64,000 nucleotides of DNA, taken from positions 44,316,396 to 44,380,395 of the forward strand of contig OU426984.1 in NCBI GenBank assembly GCA_911387785.2, read 5' to 3'. Below, one piece after another: positions 1-11,298 of the stretch (position 1 is the first letter of the stretch; each line of letters begins with the position of its first letter). The notes under the pieces are model-generated. The model ran no database searches. It had not been told where the DNA came from and worked only from the letters and a program-made list of their open reading frames with translations. The position numbers were made by a program, and so were the translations under genes. The DNA is from Aelia acuminata (Eukaryota > Arthropoda > Insecta > Hemiptera > Pentatomidae).

Positions 1-484
1 AATACCAAGTTTGATCAAAATCGTTAAAACCGTTTTTTAGTAAATAAAAAAACACGTGAAAATGATACAAAATTTATTCAGTAAAGTCCCCCCTCCGGTT
101 GATCAATTGTGATGAAATGTTGGTTATCACATCTTTGGCATATAAATACATCAAATACCAAGTTTGATCAAAATCGTTAAAGCCGTTTTTGAGTAAACAA
201 AAAAAACACGTAAAAATGATACAAAATTAATTCAGTAAAGTCCCCCCTCCGGTTAATCAATATTGATGAAATTTTTACAGTCATATCTCGGGCATATAAA
301 TAGATCAAATACTCAGTTTAATCAAAATCGTTAGAGCCGTTTTTGAGAAAATCTAAAAAAACGTAAAAAGTTGTTAAATAAAGTACCCCCTCCCTTTGAG
401 CAATTTTGATGAATTTTTTGCTGTCACATCGCGGGCATATACATACACTAAATACCCAATTTCAGGTTCCCACGGTTTATAGTT
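1..484. repeat. Tandem repeat, ~154-bp unit, about three copies
   Basis: Direct repeats start near 1, 154 and 308. Each carries a phrase like AATACCAAGTTTGATCAAAA, then a C-rich box (CCCCCCTCCGG) and a block ending in GGCATATAAATA. A fourth, diverged start lies near 450. The units drift in sequence towards the right. The array runs directly into the CA tract and the G/C-richer block that follows, so all three may belong to one non-autonomous mobile element. No coding frame is evident. Confidence 0.85.
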
Positions 485-500
485 TTTGAGCTAGTCTTTT

Positions 501-518
501 CACACACACACACACACA

Positions 519-562
<44 letters not shown>
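501..562. repeat. (CA)n microsatellite
   Basis: A nearly uninterrupted CA tract with one GA interruption, between the ~154-bp tandem repeat and a conserved-looking G/C-richer block. Confidence 0.97.
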
Positions 563-565
<3 letters not shown>

Positions 566-706
566 CATTTCGCGGGACTTGGTCATTTCGACTCAGGGGG
601 CCCCAAAACGTGTATTTCCGTTGAAAACCGGAAGTCGAAATTTTTCACGATCGCAATACTTCCACTTACTATATATAGTTCATATATAGGTAAGTGAAAG
701 TAAAAA
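563..706. repeat. G/C-richer block ending in an AT hairpin
   Basis: The block has an unusual composition for the window (GACCATTTCGCGGGACTTGG, then CAGGGGGCCCC). It ends in an imperfect inverted repeat at about 660-706, where CCACTTACTATATATAG pairs with CATATATAGGTAAGTG. A terminal hairpin after a tandem array suggests the end of a non-autonomous transposable element. The class was not determined. Confidence 0.5.
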
Positions 707-2547
707 GAAGAATGCACAGCAGAACATGCACATGAGTACATGTGATATTAATTTAAATTACACCTATTAATATTATCCTATATAGTAAATCAAAAATGTG
801 TATTTTATTTGTGCCTATACGTCTTATCTTTCTTGATAATGAATTCGATGATCTCCTCATAATCTTGAAGATGTATTTTACCTCCAGTTTCGAAATATAG
901 TCGGATCGCCAGAAAATCCCGGGAGAAGATCTATAAAGCAAATTTTGCCTAGCTAAAAAACTATTGCATTCTTGTCTATCAAGTAAAAAAAAAAAAGAAA
1001 TAGATTAACTACCGAAAAAGAAATTATTAAAAAAAATCGTGAAAATCGGACCATTAGTAATAAAGTTACAGCTTTTGGAATAATTTTATTTGGAAAGATT
1101 CGAATGGAAATGGACCCCGGGTCTCTGTATCACCTATTAACCAAGGAACAATCCGTGAGGCCAATCGCAGCTATATCAATCTTCCGACAGCGATGGAAAA
1201 ATGTCCAAATGATAAGATCTAATTGTTCAACAATATCCGTTAAATATTAATTTTTCATATTTTTAATTAATTTTACTTAAAATAGAGTCAGAAAATTACA
1301 CTCAATATTAAGAATAAAATAATATTTAGAATAAATTGTTGTACAGAATAAAATTGTTTTCTTTCATATTATTTTATTGAAATAATCCCTGGTAATAATC
1401 TGACCCCACGTATTTTATTGTGATTACACCTATGATCGAAACCATCGGCGACCAGTATTCGTTTTATTTTAAAGAAATATATTTTATAACTGAAGAAGAA
1501 GAATTTAAAAAACAATATTTTTCAGCCAACCGATCAAAGCATCTTGGCTTTTATCTTTAAATAAAATAACTCCTCCTTTATATATTAATATGATATTTTT
1601 ATTAATGCCAGTTATAAATTTTGAGGATTTCTTAAAACCCTTCCTTTTTTCTTTAGTCTCCTTTTTCTTTCTTTAGGTGAAATTTATTATCTCACATTTC
1701 CAGAGAGGAAAAGTCATAACAGGGAAGCGTGGTTTGGACGGGCTCGGAGGTCAGACAGGTAGGCAAATATATTCCAAAGTTTGTAAATCTCCATTAAACC
1801 GAAATCCTCCTAAAACAGAAAAAAAAGTTCTCTTTTTCAGCTTAAATTTCTGTTTAAAAAGTTTTAATTCTTATTAGGGACCTTCTTTTTCATTCTTTTT
1901 TTTTTGCTTGGTTTATGGCAGAGAGTGTTCTATGCGTCACGAACTTGATTTCACCAGAACTAGAAAGTCATTAATTAGATTTAGTCTCGTTTATATTCAG
2001 AGCGGGTCTCGGGTCCCCGCATTTGCGCATTGGGAATTTATTTGGACTTTCAGTCCACAACTCACATCCACGGGTATGTTCCATGCCAGAGAGAGAATAA
2101 CTTTAAACTTTCTTATCGCCTGTCTCCTCCCGAAGCCGAAATAGAAGCCGGAACAGGCAATGAATAGCAAGTACCGAATGTAGTACTTATGCAGGAACTT
2201 TTCTTGAGACTAATTCATGAAGAGCTCATCTTGAGGACCGGAGGGAATGACTTCATTATGCGCGGGGAACTTTGGAAGAAGTGAGGCGTTTAGAAGGGGC
2301 TGAATATTTTCCCTTCGATATATTCAAGCTTCTTTTCTAACCCTAACCTAAAACATTAAAAAAAAAAAAAAAAAAAAAAGGAATTTTCAACTTATTTTTC
2401 AATAAAGAAATATATAAAAAATTCTGTAAATAGTAGACCGAAGGCTAAACGAGGTACGTCGGTACACTGATTGGTACATAGTCAGATATAAAATGAGACA
2501 CTAATAACATATCACACGATAGGGTACGAAGCCAGCGGTTATATTTA
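707..2547. other. No supported gene; AT-rich intergenic sequence
   Basis: Only short frames of 60-78 codons are present, with no recognisable motif. The stretch 1,680-2,330 is somewhat richer in G and C than its surroundings, but I see no domain or convincing exon. An A-run lies at 2,359-2,379. Confidence 0.5.
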
Positions 2548-2671
2548 TTTACATCACTAGTACAGAAAGTGGCTTTTTACAGTACGAGGTCTGGCTTGAC
2601 GAGCGAGGCGCAGCCGAGCTTGGTAATTAGACCGAGTACTTCAGAGACACTTTCTGTACAAGTGATGTAAA
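2548..2671. mobile_element. Small inverted-repeat element (MITE-like)
   Basis: The ends form an inverted repeat of about 27 bp: TTTACATCACTAGTACAGAA on the left matches the complement of the right end with one substitution. The ~70-bp centre is G/C-rich and includes GACGAGCGAGGCGCAGCC. No coding capacity. No clear target duplication, so the superfamily is open. Confidence 0.7.
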
Positions 2672-2988
2672 TTATTTTATATTATACTGACAAATATGAT
2701 AAAATATATTATTAAAATTTCATTTTGAGAAACATTTAATAAGAAGTGTAAGGTTAATAAATAATGAATGAAAATCATATGGTAGGAAGTATTTGATGAA
2801 TGTTAAAAATAGCTACATATTTATATTTATATAAAATGTACAATTAGTATTACTACTAATATTGAATCCTTCAGATGGTAATTGAATGCCTAGTTTGGAG
2901 TTAGTATACTTTTTATTATTCATATTATCTAATGAATCGTCTCTAAATAGATCATCAACCATGAAGAACTGATCATCGTTATTCGCGA
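2672..2988. other. No feature seen
   Basis: AT-rich spacer between two inverted-repeat elements, with no frame or repeat I can support. Confidence 0.4.
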
Positions 2989-2990
2989 TA

Positions 2991-3884
2991 GGGGAGAGCG
3001 GGGTTGGTTGGCAACAGTTTTCACTTTTTTGATTGTTGAGTCGTTCCTGTTAATATAATCCCAATGGGGCTGATATTACTGTAAACTCCAAGTATTAGAG
3101 TACTTCAAGTATTTTTTTCACAACACAATATTTAATACTAAGATCATAGAAAATTGAAGAATTCGTCAATCCAGAGTATGCCAATTAACCCCCTATGTGG
3201 GGAAGGTTGGCCTAGAAGGTGGGGTTGTTTTGCCATCTCATTCAAGTACTGCCTGACAAATATTATTGTTATTAAAAGCTGCACTATAATGGTATAATAA
3301 TTTTGAATCGGGTTTTAACAGTTTTTAAGGGAAAATAAAATGACAATAGAAGAAGATAGAAGTTTAGACTGTCGTCACTTATTGCTTAAGAAAAATTGCT
3401 CTCATCTTCCTCGCTGGAACTTAAGACAATTGGTAGTTTCACCTTTGATTATGTTTGCCTTGCTTTTGTGAATTGCTACTGCGCCAAAAAAAAAAGTTGA
3501 AGAGAGCCAACTAACTCCACAGAAGAGATCATATGAAAGATGACTGCCAGGACAGGGGAGAACAATCAAACAAGAAAGTGGTTAGTCGAAAGGTTAGGTT
3601 TTTCAAAGGAGTTTGGGGCTATGTGAACAGAATCGGAGTCAAATGTTTTACCATGCCTTTAAACCAACTTTACTGAAAATATAAAAATTTACTTACATGT
3701 TGTAAAATCAATCAATGAAGCACACTCTTATCTACACTGTTAGCATCGGATTGAAAACTCAGGACAAGACTTCCGAGGTCGAGCGGGTCACATGGTACAA
3801 TGGTGGGACTTTCACAACAGGTGTGACGGAAACTATAAGCCAATGGCCAACCTACCCCCTATGCCAACCAACCCCGCTATCCCC
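2991..3884. mobile_element. TA-flanked DNA transposon remnant
   Basis: The left end reads GGGGAGAGCGGGGTTGGTTG and the right end carries its complement with one mismatch in about 23 bp. TA lies immediately outside both ends (2989-2990 and 3885-3886), as for elements that duplicate TA, such as Tc1/mariner, pogo or ISL2EU types. A second G-rich, TTGGCC-containing block near 3,190-3,240 echoes the terminus. The interior has no intact transposase frame, so this is a non-autonomous or decayed copy. A 90-codon frame across the right end is mainly terminal-repeat sequence. Confidence 0.72.
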
Positions 3885-3886
3885 TA

Positions 3887-5576
3887 TTGATGTTATTATG
3901 CTTCATTTCTGTGTCTGGTGTATGAGGAATACTATTATGATAATCAATATCTGTATTATGGTGTTAATGTGTCGTGATAATCAATAAGTGATAAAAAGGT
4001 TACTAAGCTTTTTAAGAGTTTCCTTTACACTACTAGTAATGTAATGGATCACTTTCCAGGCTTGCTAACAGTCTAGAAAGAAATACTTTCATAAGCAGTA
4101 TAATGTAAAGTACATAACTCATGATTCAAAAACAGATAGTCATTTATATTAATCCATTTCGTCCTAACTGTAGACATAATATGATTTTTTGGTTTTTCTT
4201 TCTACTTCTCTGTTAATATATCACACCCTCCGTATATGTCTGCTTCACTTGGGTCTCATGGATGGTCTCAGTAATGCAAAAAAAAAAAAAAAATAACTCC
4301 TTATCAGTTTGAAAGCAGCTATCCGGGTAGGTTAAGAGCGGAAAGTCCTATTCTTTATTTTTTTTTTTAAAGGTCTACAAAATATTATTCTAAAAATTAA
4401 ATGGGAAATTATCACATGACATTACTAAAATGAATCTACAATATAATAGCCTCATATATAACAACGAGCTCACGGATAATGTTTGTATCACCTACACAAA
4501 TATTACAAAATGATATTTAAACGTTCCTCTAACTGAGCCCTGTTGACGCAATATCATAGGCTGGATTGTGGTCGATAGCATATTATCTTTTGAGCCTTGT
4601 GGTGAAGCAAGAGAGACGAAAATTTCAAACAAATGAACAGCTTTAGATAATGCGTCGTGATACATTTTCAATTAGAGCGGCAACTGGTAAGTGCTCAGGC
4701 ATAATGGATTGGATTATTTTCATGATAAGCGGTCTACCATATACACGACAAATGAGTCTAATAATTCTCGAGTGGAGTCCACATAAAATACTCATTTCAA
4801 CCTGATAACAGAAATGTCCATTAAAGCGAATGGACCCTATATATAATATACCACACCATTTGAAGTAATGTACAAATATATATAATTTAGTTTTTAATGA
4901 AGGATATATCAATTGTAGGAAGTTTGGGTTGATGCTCCGTTGTATTAAAAAAAACGACACGACAATCTTCGAGAGATATAGGTTTAGTATTCTTTAAGTA
5001 TGTACATTTTTCAATTCGACAGTTATGCTGAAATAAAGTATTGATTTTGATCAAGTTCGACCGTCAGAATTTTATCGTTCATAAGAGTTTTGGAATTATT
5101 TTTTTCCGTTTAGTAATTATTGAATTAAGAGTACCTAATTTATAGAAGCAGGTTCTCCTATTCTTCGGTAGCACCTACGTTTTGTGTGATTTAGTATAAT
5201 GTTACCCTTCAGCAACCTGGTTTGACCCCGGAACTCTGAAGCAAGGCAGTTCAGCTCCTTACGTATTATGCTACACCTTTTACGTTTTATCCAGCAAAGA
5301 ACTATTACCTCGGTTCCACGTTTGTATTAAAATTCAGGTGGTAAGGAAAAATCCCAAGGACCTTTTTTTAGTTGGTAATAATTGGTGATTAGTAAATTTA
5401 TGCCTGCGTTAATTTTTTATGATATCCTATATTCTCCTTTTTGTCATGCAATAATATCTATTTCCTTTAACAAGGAACTGTATCTAAAAATCGATTCTTC
5501 TATTAAAGAAGAGTACAACAGGAAATGTATTCGAATATAATCATTTTTCACAGTACTACTGTAATCAAGGTCCTAG
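3887..5576. other. No supported gene; AT-rich spacer
   Basis: Contains A- and T-runs near 4,277 and 4,360. A 105-codon minus frame at 4,643-4,960 has no recognisable motif and looks like chance in AT-rich sequence. Confidence 0.45.
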
Positions 5577-5790
5577 TTTTTTTTTTTTTTCTTTAACGTC
5601 CGCTTTATGACCCGAGGGCTAATCGGGACGGGTTATCTACGGGTAACCAACCTCTTCTTATCCATGGCCAGCTGCTGAGTCTGTTCAGTGTGGCCTTCAC
5701 CGAACAGAATCCAGCGGGCTTGGGCAGGATTCGATCCCGCAAGCCAGCGTGGGAGTCGGCCACGCTATCCCCTCGGCCACGCCGCGGCCC
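5577..5790 (-). mobile_element. tRNA-derived SINE (family 1)
   Basis: Read on the minus strand, a tRNA-like head comes first, with an A box (TGGCCGAGGGGATAGCGTGG, 5760-5779) and a B box (GGGATCGAATCC, 5727-5738). A tRNA-unrelated body follows, then a tail at about 5,592-5,630 and an A-run (T-run on the plus strand, 5577-5590). The head resembles a Leu/Ser-type tRNA with its long variable region. The tail (GATTAGCC...CATAAA...GGACGTTAAA) is shared with the second SINE family in this window. RNA polymerase III would transcribe it, and mobilisation would depend on a LINE. No clear target duplication was found. Confidence 0.88.
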
Positions 5791-6112
5791 AAGTTTGGAG
5801 TCCGGATTTGGTTGGTATATTTTTTAGACCTCCACGAGACCCTCTGATGTACCCACTGCCTTTATAAATGGCCTTGTGATGTCGGTAAAATCATCCCTGT
5901 AGATAAACGTTGACCAGGATACATTTCTTTTTCACAAAATTCTAAACCAAATGAGATATCGTCCTTTTTCTATAGTGCCTATACAAGTGTATCCCGTACT
6001 TACAAACCTCCTCGATGTTTGAAACGGATACCTTTTTTAAAATACTATTAGATTTATGATAGATTAGTATTTGATTCTTTCCATTTTTTTAAATTATAAT
6101 TGTTACATTATA
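5791..6112. other. No feature seen
   Basis: AT-rich spacer without a supportable frame. Confidence 0.4.
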
Positions 6113-6420
6113 TAACTAGCTGTGCATACCGGTTTTACCCGGAGAATTTCATTTTTTTTTAACCTATAAATTGAGTCTTTTATCGACTCAAACGGTCGAT
6201 TTCGTAAAAACCAATGTAAAGCGAGATCAAAACGATTTTTATAACAATAAAGAATATACCCAGAGATTGGCTGAAGTTATGCAATTTTAATATGGACAGG
6301 TGTTCGCACCTGGTATCAAAGAACCACTGAGCGAAATTTGGAGAATTTAGGACAAACGGTATGGATTTCTATAAAGAACAAACAAACAAACAGAATTTCA
6401 TCTTTATTTATATAGATATG
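6113..6420. repeat. Probable non-autonomous retroelement fragment
   Basis: Begins AGCTGTGCATACCGG, contains phrases common in insect dispersed repeats, and ends with a short ACAAACAAACAAACAGAA run followed by an AT stretch, like the 3' ends of many RTE-type non-LTR elements and their derivatives. No coding. The family assignment rests on recalled style, not alignment. Confidence 0.4.
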
Positions 6421-6429
6421 GTATATTTA

Positions 6430-7600
6430 TTTTACTAGCATTTTATTTTTCTTCTCTTTAGCCTCTACCGTTTAGGGTCATTGGCCTTGTGTTCTGTTAA
6501 ACTATGTTACAATACTTTGTTTTAAGTACTATTTTCTACTATTTTTGTTTCCTTGTCTTTTAACAATTCTGCTAGCGTTTTATCCATATTATGTTTGTTC
6601 CGGAGGTCATTGAACTGAGGACAATCTAATAAAATGTGCTTTGCTGTCAGTGCAACATTGTCACATTTTTGGTATGTGGGTGCCTCCAGGCCCCTGAGAA
6701 GGTAGCCATGGGTGAACCGGCAGTGCCCGATCCTCAGGCTGCAAAATATCATTTCTTCTCTTCTTGAGCTTCTTAAGCTTGTCGTTCCTCCATTGCGATT
6801 CCTATTTTTCTATCAGAGTTTTCTTCAATTTTTTCAGCCAATCTTCTGTTTTGATCTCTTTTAATACTACGTTATATACCTTAATACCTATATTAATACC
6901 TATGTTCCGAATGTTCTTGTATGGCCAAATTGGCAGCGTGATCTGCATTTTCGTTGCCTCTGATTCTTCTGTGGGATGGGACCCAGGCTAAACTCACTAA
7001 TTTCGCTCTTAATTTTAGCTCCCACCACATGTTTATTATATCCCTTATAATAGAATTACTTGGAGATGAGTATTTTATTGCTGTTAGGACGCTTTTGGAG
7101 TCTGTCACAACTAACCACTTCTCCATTTCCGATTCTCCTATCAAGTTGAGAGCTTTTAAAATAGCCGTTGCTTCTCCAGTAAAGATGGCACATGCTGCAG
7201 GTAACTATATAAATTTCTATTTCGTTCAGTGTATACCGCGCAGCCTACGTTATCATCTATTTTGGAAGCGTCGGTGTATAGTATTTCAAAGCCCCTGTAC
7301 TTCTCCAGAAGCTGCAGAAAGGATTTTTGGATTATCAAGGGACATTCTTTAGAATATTTACCATTGAATAATCTATAAAGGGTCTTTCTTTCCTCCAACT
7401 TGGTATATTCAGATTTGGTAGTGTTCTAACATTGTTTAGATCCATGTATGTATGTTGTAAATAGTTATATATCGTTTCTTTGAAAGCGCTACCAACATTT
7501 TTAAGTCCGAGCATTTCAGACTCTTCTTCGAAAAGGATACGTTTTAACGGGTAATGTAGACGAGTTTTCAATTTTGAAATGTCTTCTAGCAATAAGTATT
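6430..7600 (-). pseudogene. Decayed LINE: RNase H and C-terminal zinc-knuckle region
   Basis: Four overlapping minus frames (7335-7592, 7156-7398, 6893-7144, 6522-6752) together give the downstream half of a non-LTR retrotransposon polyprotein. In order: an unassigned connector; the start of an RNase H domain (YTDASK); its middle and end (TDSKSVLTAI, then AWVPSHRRIRGNENADHAAN); and a C-terminal region (SLRIGHCRFTHGYLL, then a Cys/His cluster ending HILLDCPQF). RNase H in an insect LINE points to the I/R1-like group. Several frame breaks make it non-functional. No reverse transcriptase remains upstream, so the copy is 5'-truncated, as usual for LINEs. Confidence 0.88.
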
Positions 7601-8878
7601 TATGTGCATATGTTATTTATCTTTTAATTTTAATATTTATTTTTAATTTGTTTTTATTTATTATTAAAGCCTGCATATATTATATAGCTGAATTCCTGCA
7701 ACCTTGAGAGTTGCATCTCTGTCATTTCTTTATTAAATGATTAGGTTAAATGAAACTGTGTTAAATAATTACAATAATTAAATTATAATTAACTTATGAG
7801 GATGTCCTCCAGTATTTCAGAATCAAGAAATCATTTACCGAGGGGTGTTTATATAAAAGTGATCCAAAAGGAACTCAACAACGTTAAATTCATTCTAAGA
7901 ATTATCTCTTTCTCGTTTAGCCTTGAAGAAGAGAAGAAAAAACAACGAAAAAACTTAGCTAATTAATCAGGCATTCTGAGATGAGGAAATTGAATTGGAA
8001 AAGGAGTGTTTCTTAAGAAAGTTAAGCACCTTCATTAGGGCAACTGGCCTAAATAGGGAGGTCTTATGGCTTCCTTTAATCTACTTCATCCGATCTGCCC
8101 TTTTTCCCTGGATCACGGCTGGCAGCCAATATCCTAAATTCAATTTTATTTATTTGCCTAGTTAGCTTTTAAAAATTTAATTGAAACTTTCAGATTAATC
8201 AATTGAAGTATTAAAAGTATCTATTGGTTAATTATCTATTGTTTCTTCAGCTTCGTAATTTGAAGTACAAATATATTGTGTTACCTACATATGTAAAAGT
8301 TTCCCCATTTAAAATTAATGGTATTAATTCAGCTTCAACAAATGCACGCCACACGGAACATGGGCAAAAATAAATTTCAAATATGTGAGTATTTTTGGAG
8401 CGAGGTGTATTAGCTGGAATACCATCGGTCACTAACAGAGGACACTTTTGTAGATCTGTAGTTTTTTCTGTGACTGAGCTGTTGTATGTGAGGAGGTGAT
8501 TTAATTTGGACGATTTTTTTCTAACCTCTTTGCCATTCCACGTCAAATCATCCACCCGATGTTCAAAATTTTACCCTTCCCCCCTTAGATTTTGATAAAA
8601 TTTGTAGGCATTAAGTTTATACAAAAAAGAAAAAAAAAAAAGAAAATGCCAAATTTTGCCCAATTCAAACAAGTAACTTTGGATATATTTGAAGTTCTGA
8701 TGACGACTTGAGCTCAAAAGCAACTTGTACGTGTTAAGACTTTCCTCTGTAGAATGGGTATTGAATTGGAGCTTTCAAAATTGTTCATTAATTCTGCATT
8801 TCATGCAGAATAAAATGATACACAAATATTTGAGACATTATTTTTCGTTATGAAAAAAATAAATTTAAACATACAAAT
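7601..8878. other. No supported gene; AT-rich spacer
   Basis: The 102-codon minus frame at 8,247-8,555 has no motif I recognise. An A-rich run lies near 8,621-8,646. Confidence 0.4.
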
Positions 8879-9770
8879 TCAGAGAACTCATCGCGTATGC
8901 TGATAACACAGCTGGTCCCATGAGTGGTAACAACTGGTCTGATTAAGCTGAACAACTTACATATAAATTAAACATGATCTACTCCTGGCTATACCATAAT
9001 AACTTAATACTAAATGTGAGTAAATCCATCTTCATTACATTTGGCAATTACAAGGATTCAGTGACTGAAATTTTTCAAGCATACATTAATGGGCAGAGTC
9101 TTAATCGAGTTACTCATACAAAATATCTTGGACTAACGTATGACTCAAACTTGAAATGGGATATTCATGTTGACAATATTATCAAAAAAAACAAATATCT
9201 TGTATGTGTATTTTTACTGTAAAATCAATTCTGTATAAGTATTTGCAATTAAAAAATTGTTATATTAGTAACCCAATCAATATTAGATTCAAAAGCATAC
9301 CTCTGCCCAAGAAAACTCTAACGATTGGACAAAGAAGCTATGATCATATTGCTAAGAAATACTGTAATGAATTGCCACCTCTCCTAAAAGCTATGAGATT
9401 CAGTAAAAATGTGATAAAAAATAATTTAAAAAAGGCAGTTAGAAATATGACAATAGTCTTTTAAAAGCATCAACTGTACAGTGAAATTGAATAGTGAACT
9501 GTGATTCTATATACTTTAACCCTACTGTGTATTCAAAGCTAATGAATTAAATTCAATATTGTATATTAGTCATATCGTATAAAACCACACTCTGAATATT
9601 TAAATGCTCTCTTTTGTAAATTGATTTGTAGCCTTTCTGTATTTTGGATTAGCTTTCTATTGTAATTGAGCCTACCTATGTACGGGCATTTTTGCCTCCT
9701 ACAGGTCCTATTATGTGTGTGTAATTTTATGCATATATAAAGGAATAAAGGATTTAAAAAAAAAAAAAAA
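8879..9770 (+). pseudogene. Internally deleted non-LTR retrotransposon, 3' end with poly-A
   Basis: The frame opens within the reverse transcriptase catalytic motif, which reads YADN (8896-8907) instead of YADD, so an essential aspartate is lost. An in-frame stop follows at 8944-8946. Translation then continues through typical post-catalytic RT sequence (SWLYHNNLILNVSKS, then HTKYLGLTYDSNLKWD, to 9,222). A jump leads to the C-terminal block at 9,204-9,464 (IPLPKKTLTIGQRSYDHIAK), so the section between, roughly a hundred residues in relatives, is missing. An AATAAA signal (9744-9749) precedes an A-run (9756-9770), marking the 3' end. The C-terminus resembles CR1/RTE-like elements more than Jockey. 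Confidence 0.85.
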
Positions 9771-9820
9771 ATAATTAGATTTTTTCCAAGTTGTAAAACA
9801 GTCATCGAAAAATACCATGA

Positions 9821-10490
9821 GCAAAAATCTCTCTCCGACTAGTCTAATAAACTATATATCAATACAAAAAGGATAACATTCTCTATCTAATGATGAAATT
9901 ATAGGAGTGGGTTATTGACTTATAAGAGTTTTATGTCGATTTGAATCTAATGTAGTAAAATTTAATTTAAAAGTGGCGCATACAAATTAATAGAGCTAAA
10001 ATCTCTCTAACATAACCTCATACAAATATTATTGCAAAGGGCATCTCATTTCCTTTTAAATGATATAATAATATTGGTGGGGTTTTGAGCTGAAAGTGTT
10101 TTATTATAATGTAAATATAATAAAATTCAATCCACTCATGTTCATTTCTGTATTGCTAAAATCTCTCTCCAAGCCTATTGAAATATTATACCTATATCAT
10201 TGAAAAGAGGATGAAATTTTCTATCTAATGATGATATAATATTAGTGAGTTATTGAGTTTTAAGAGTTATATTTCGATTTGAATATAATATAGTAAAATT
10301 ACCTTTAATAGTAGCGCATACAAATTAATACAGCTTAAATATATTTCCATATATCCTCATAGAACCATATTTCGCTTAAAGAATAAGTACTCACCTTTCA
10401 TATAATTTAATAATATGTGCGGACTATTAAGTTTAAATAGTTTTTTATAAATTAAATTTAGTATATCAAATCAACTCACAACTTATTTGT
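9821..10490. repeat. Diverged tandem repeat, ~160-178-bp unit, about four copies
   Basis: Units start near 9,821, 9,995, 10,155 and 10,333, each with a GCTAAAATCTCTCT-like phrase. The units share CTATCTAATGATGA and TAGCGCATACAAATTAAT blocks at matching offsets. The copies are well diverged, so the array is old. No frame is conserved among them. It resembles a short satellite island. Confidence 0.75.
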
Positions 10491-10860
10491 TTACGTTAAT
10501 GTACCATAATTGTGAAAATCTTAACTGTCGGCTATAATGATTTCATAACAAATACGGAATTAAAAAAAAAAAAAAAATAACAAAATCCCTTTTTATTTCC
10601 ATACATCTTTTTAGTCTAAGTCAAGAATATGATTGACAGCTGGTACTTGCCTTTCTTACGATATTATTTGTTTTATTCTCATTATGAGTTTCTTAAGATT
10701 ATAAGTTTGCATGTTTTTTAGTGTTAAATTTATTACTGCGTTTAATTTAGTTTAAATTCGTTAAAATTGTGTAATTTGATGTGACGGTAGATAGCTTAAA
10801 CCGTTCAGTCTTATAATCATTGAAATTATGGCGTGTACTGGTGAGAATAGAATGAAATAT
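10491..10860. other. No feature seen
   Basis: AT-rich spacer with an A-run near 10,561-10,577. Confidence 0.4.
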
Positions 10861-11061
10861 ATTTGTACAATGGCAAATGTTTTAACTCTTCTTGAGAAAA
10901 TTCATTATTTATACAGAAAAGGGAAATTTATAAAATTCTTAATGAATTATCTCAAGAGGGCATAGAACTTTTGAGTTGGCGTACAAACTAAAGTTGTTGC
11001 GACGAAGACACAATCTATTCCCACCATTTCTTCTACTTTAAAATATTATGAAAAAAATCAA

Positions 11062-11298
11062 GTGGTTTTTTGTGATCCATTTAAAAGACGTCTAGTTCCC
11101 GTTACAAAGAAGCACAATCTCAGGGCAATCACATTAAAAAAAAGCAAAGGATGTCAAAGAAAAAATCAAAAAATCTTGGTACTAGGAAAGCTGCTTTGCA
11201 GAAACTGTAGAAACTTAATAGATGACCTAAAGCCTAATAAAAATGAAGAAGAAAATGTTAAACGCCCTCAAAGCGATGGAGAAAATAAAAAGGATTAA
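11062..11298 (+). pseudogene. Unidentified small frame with CDPF and CRNCR motifs
   Basis: The frame opens with VFCDPFKRR and later has LLCRNCRNLIDDL, followed by an acidic and lysine-rich tail (NKNEEENVKRP). A Cys-Asp-Pro-Phe start and a Cys-x-x-Cys pair about 45 residues apart recall an uncharacterised, often transposon-associated family in invertebrate genomes that I remember only by pattern. There is no ATG at the start, and upstream in-frame sequence (about 10,860-11,060) is interrupted. It may be one exon or a decayed copy. Function unknown. Confidence 0.35.
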
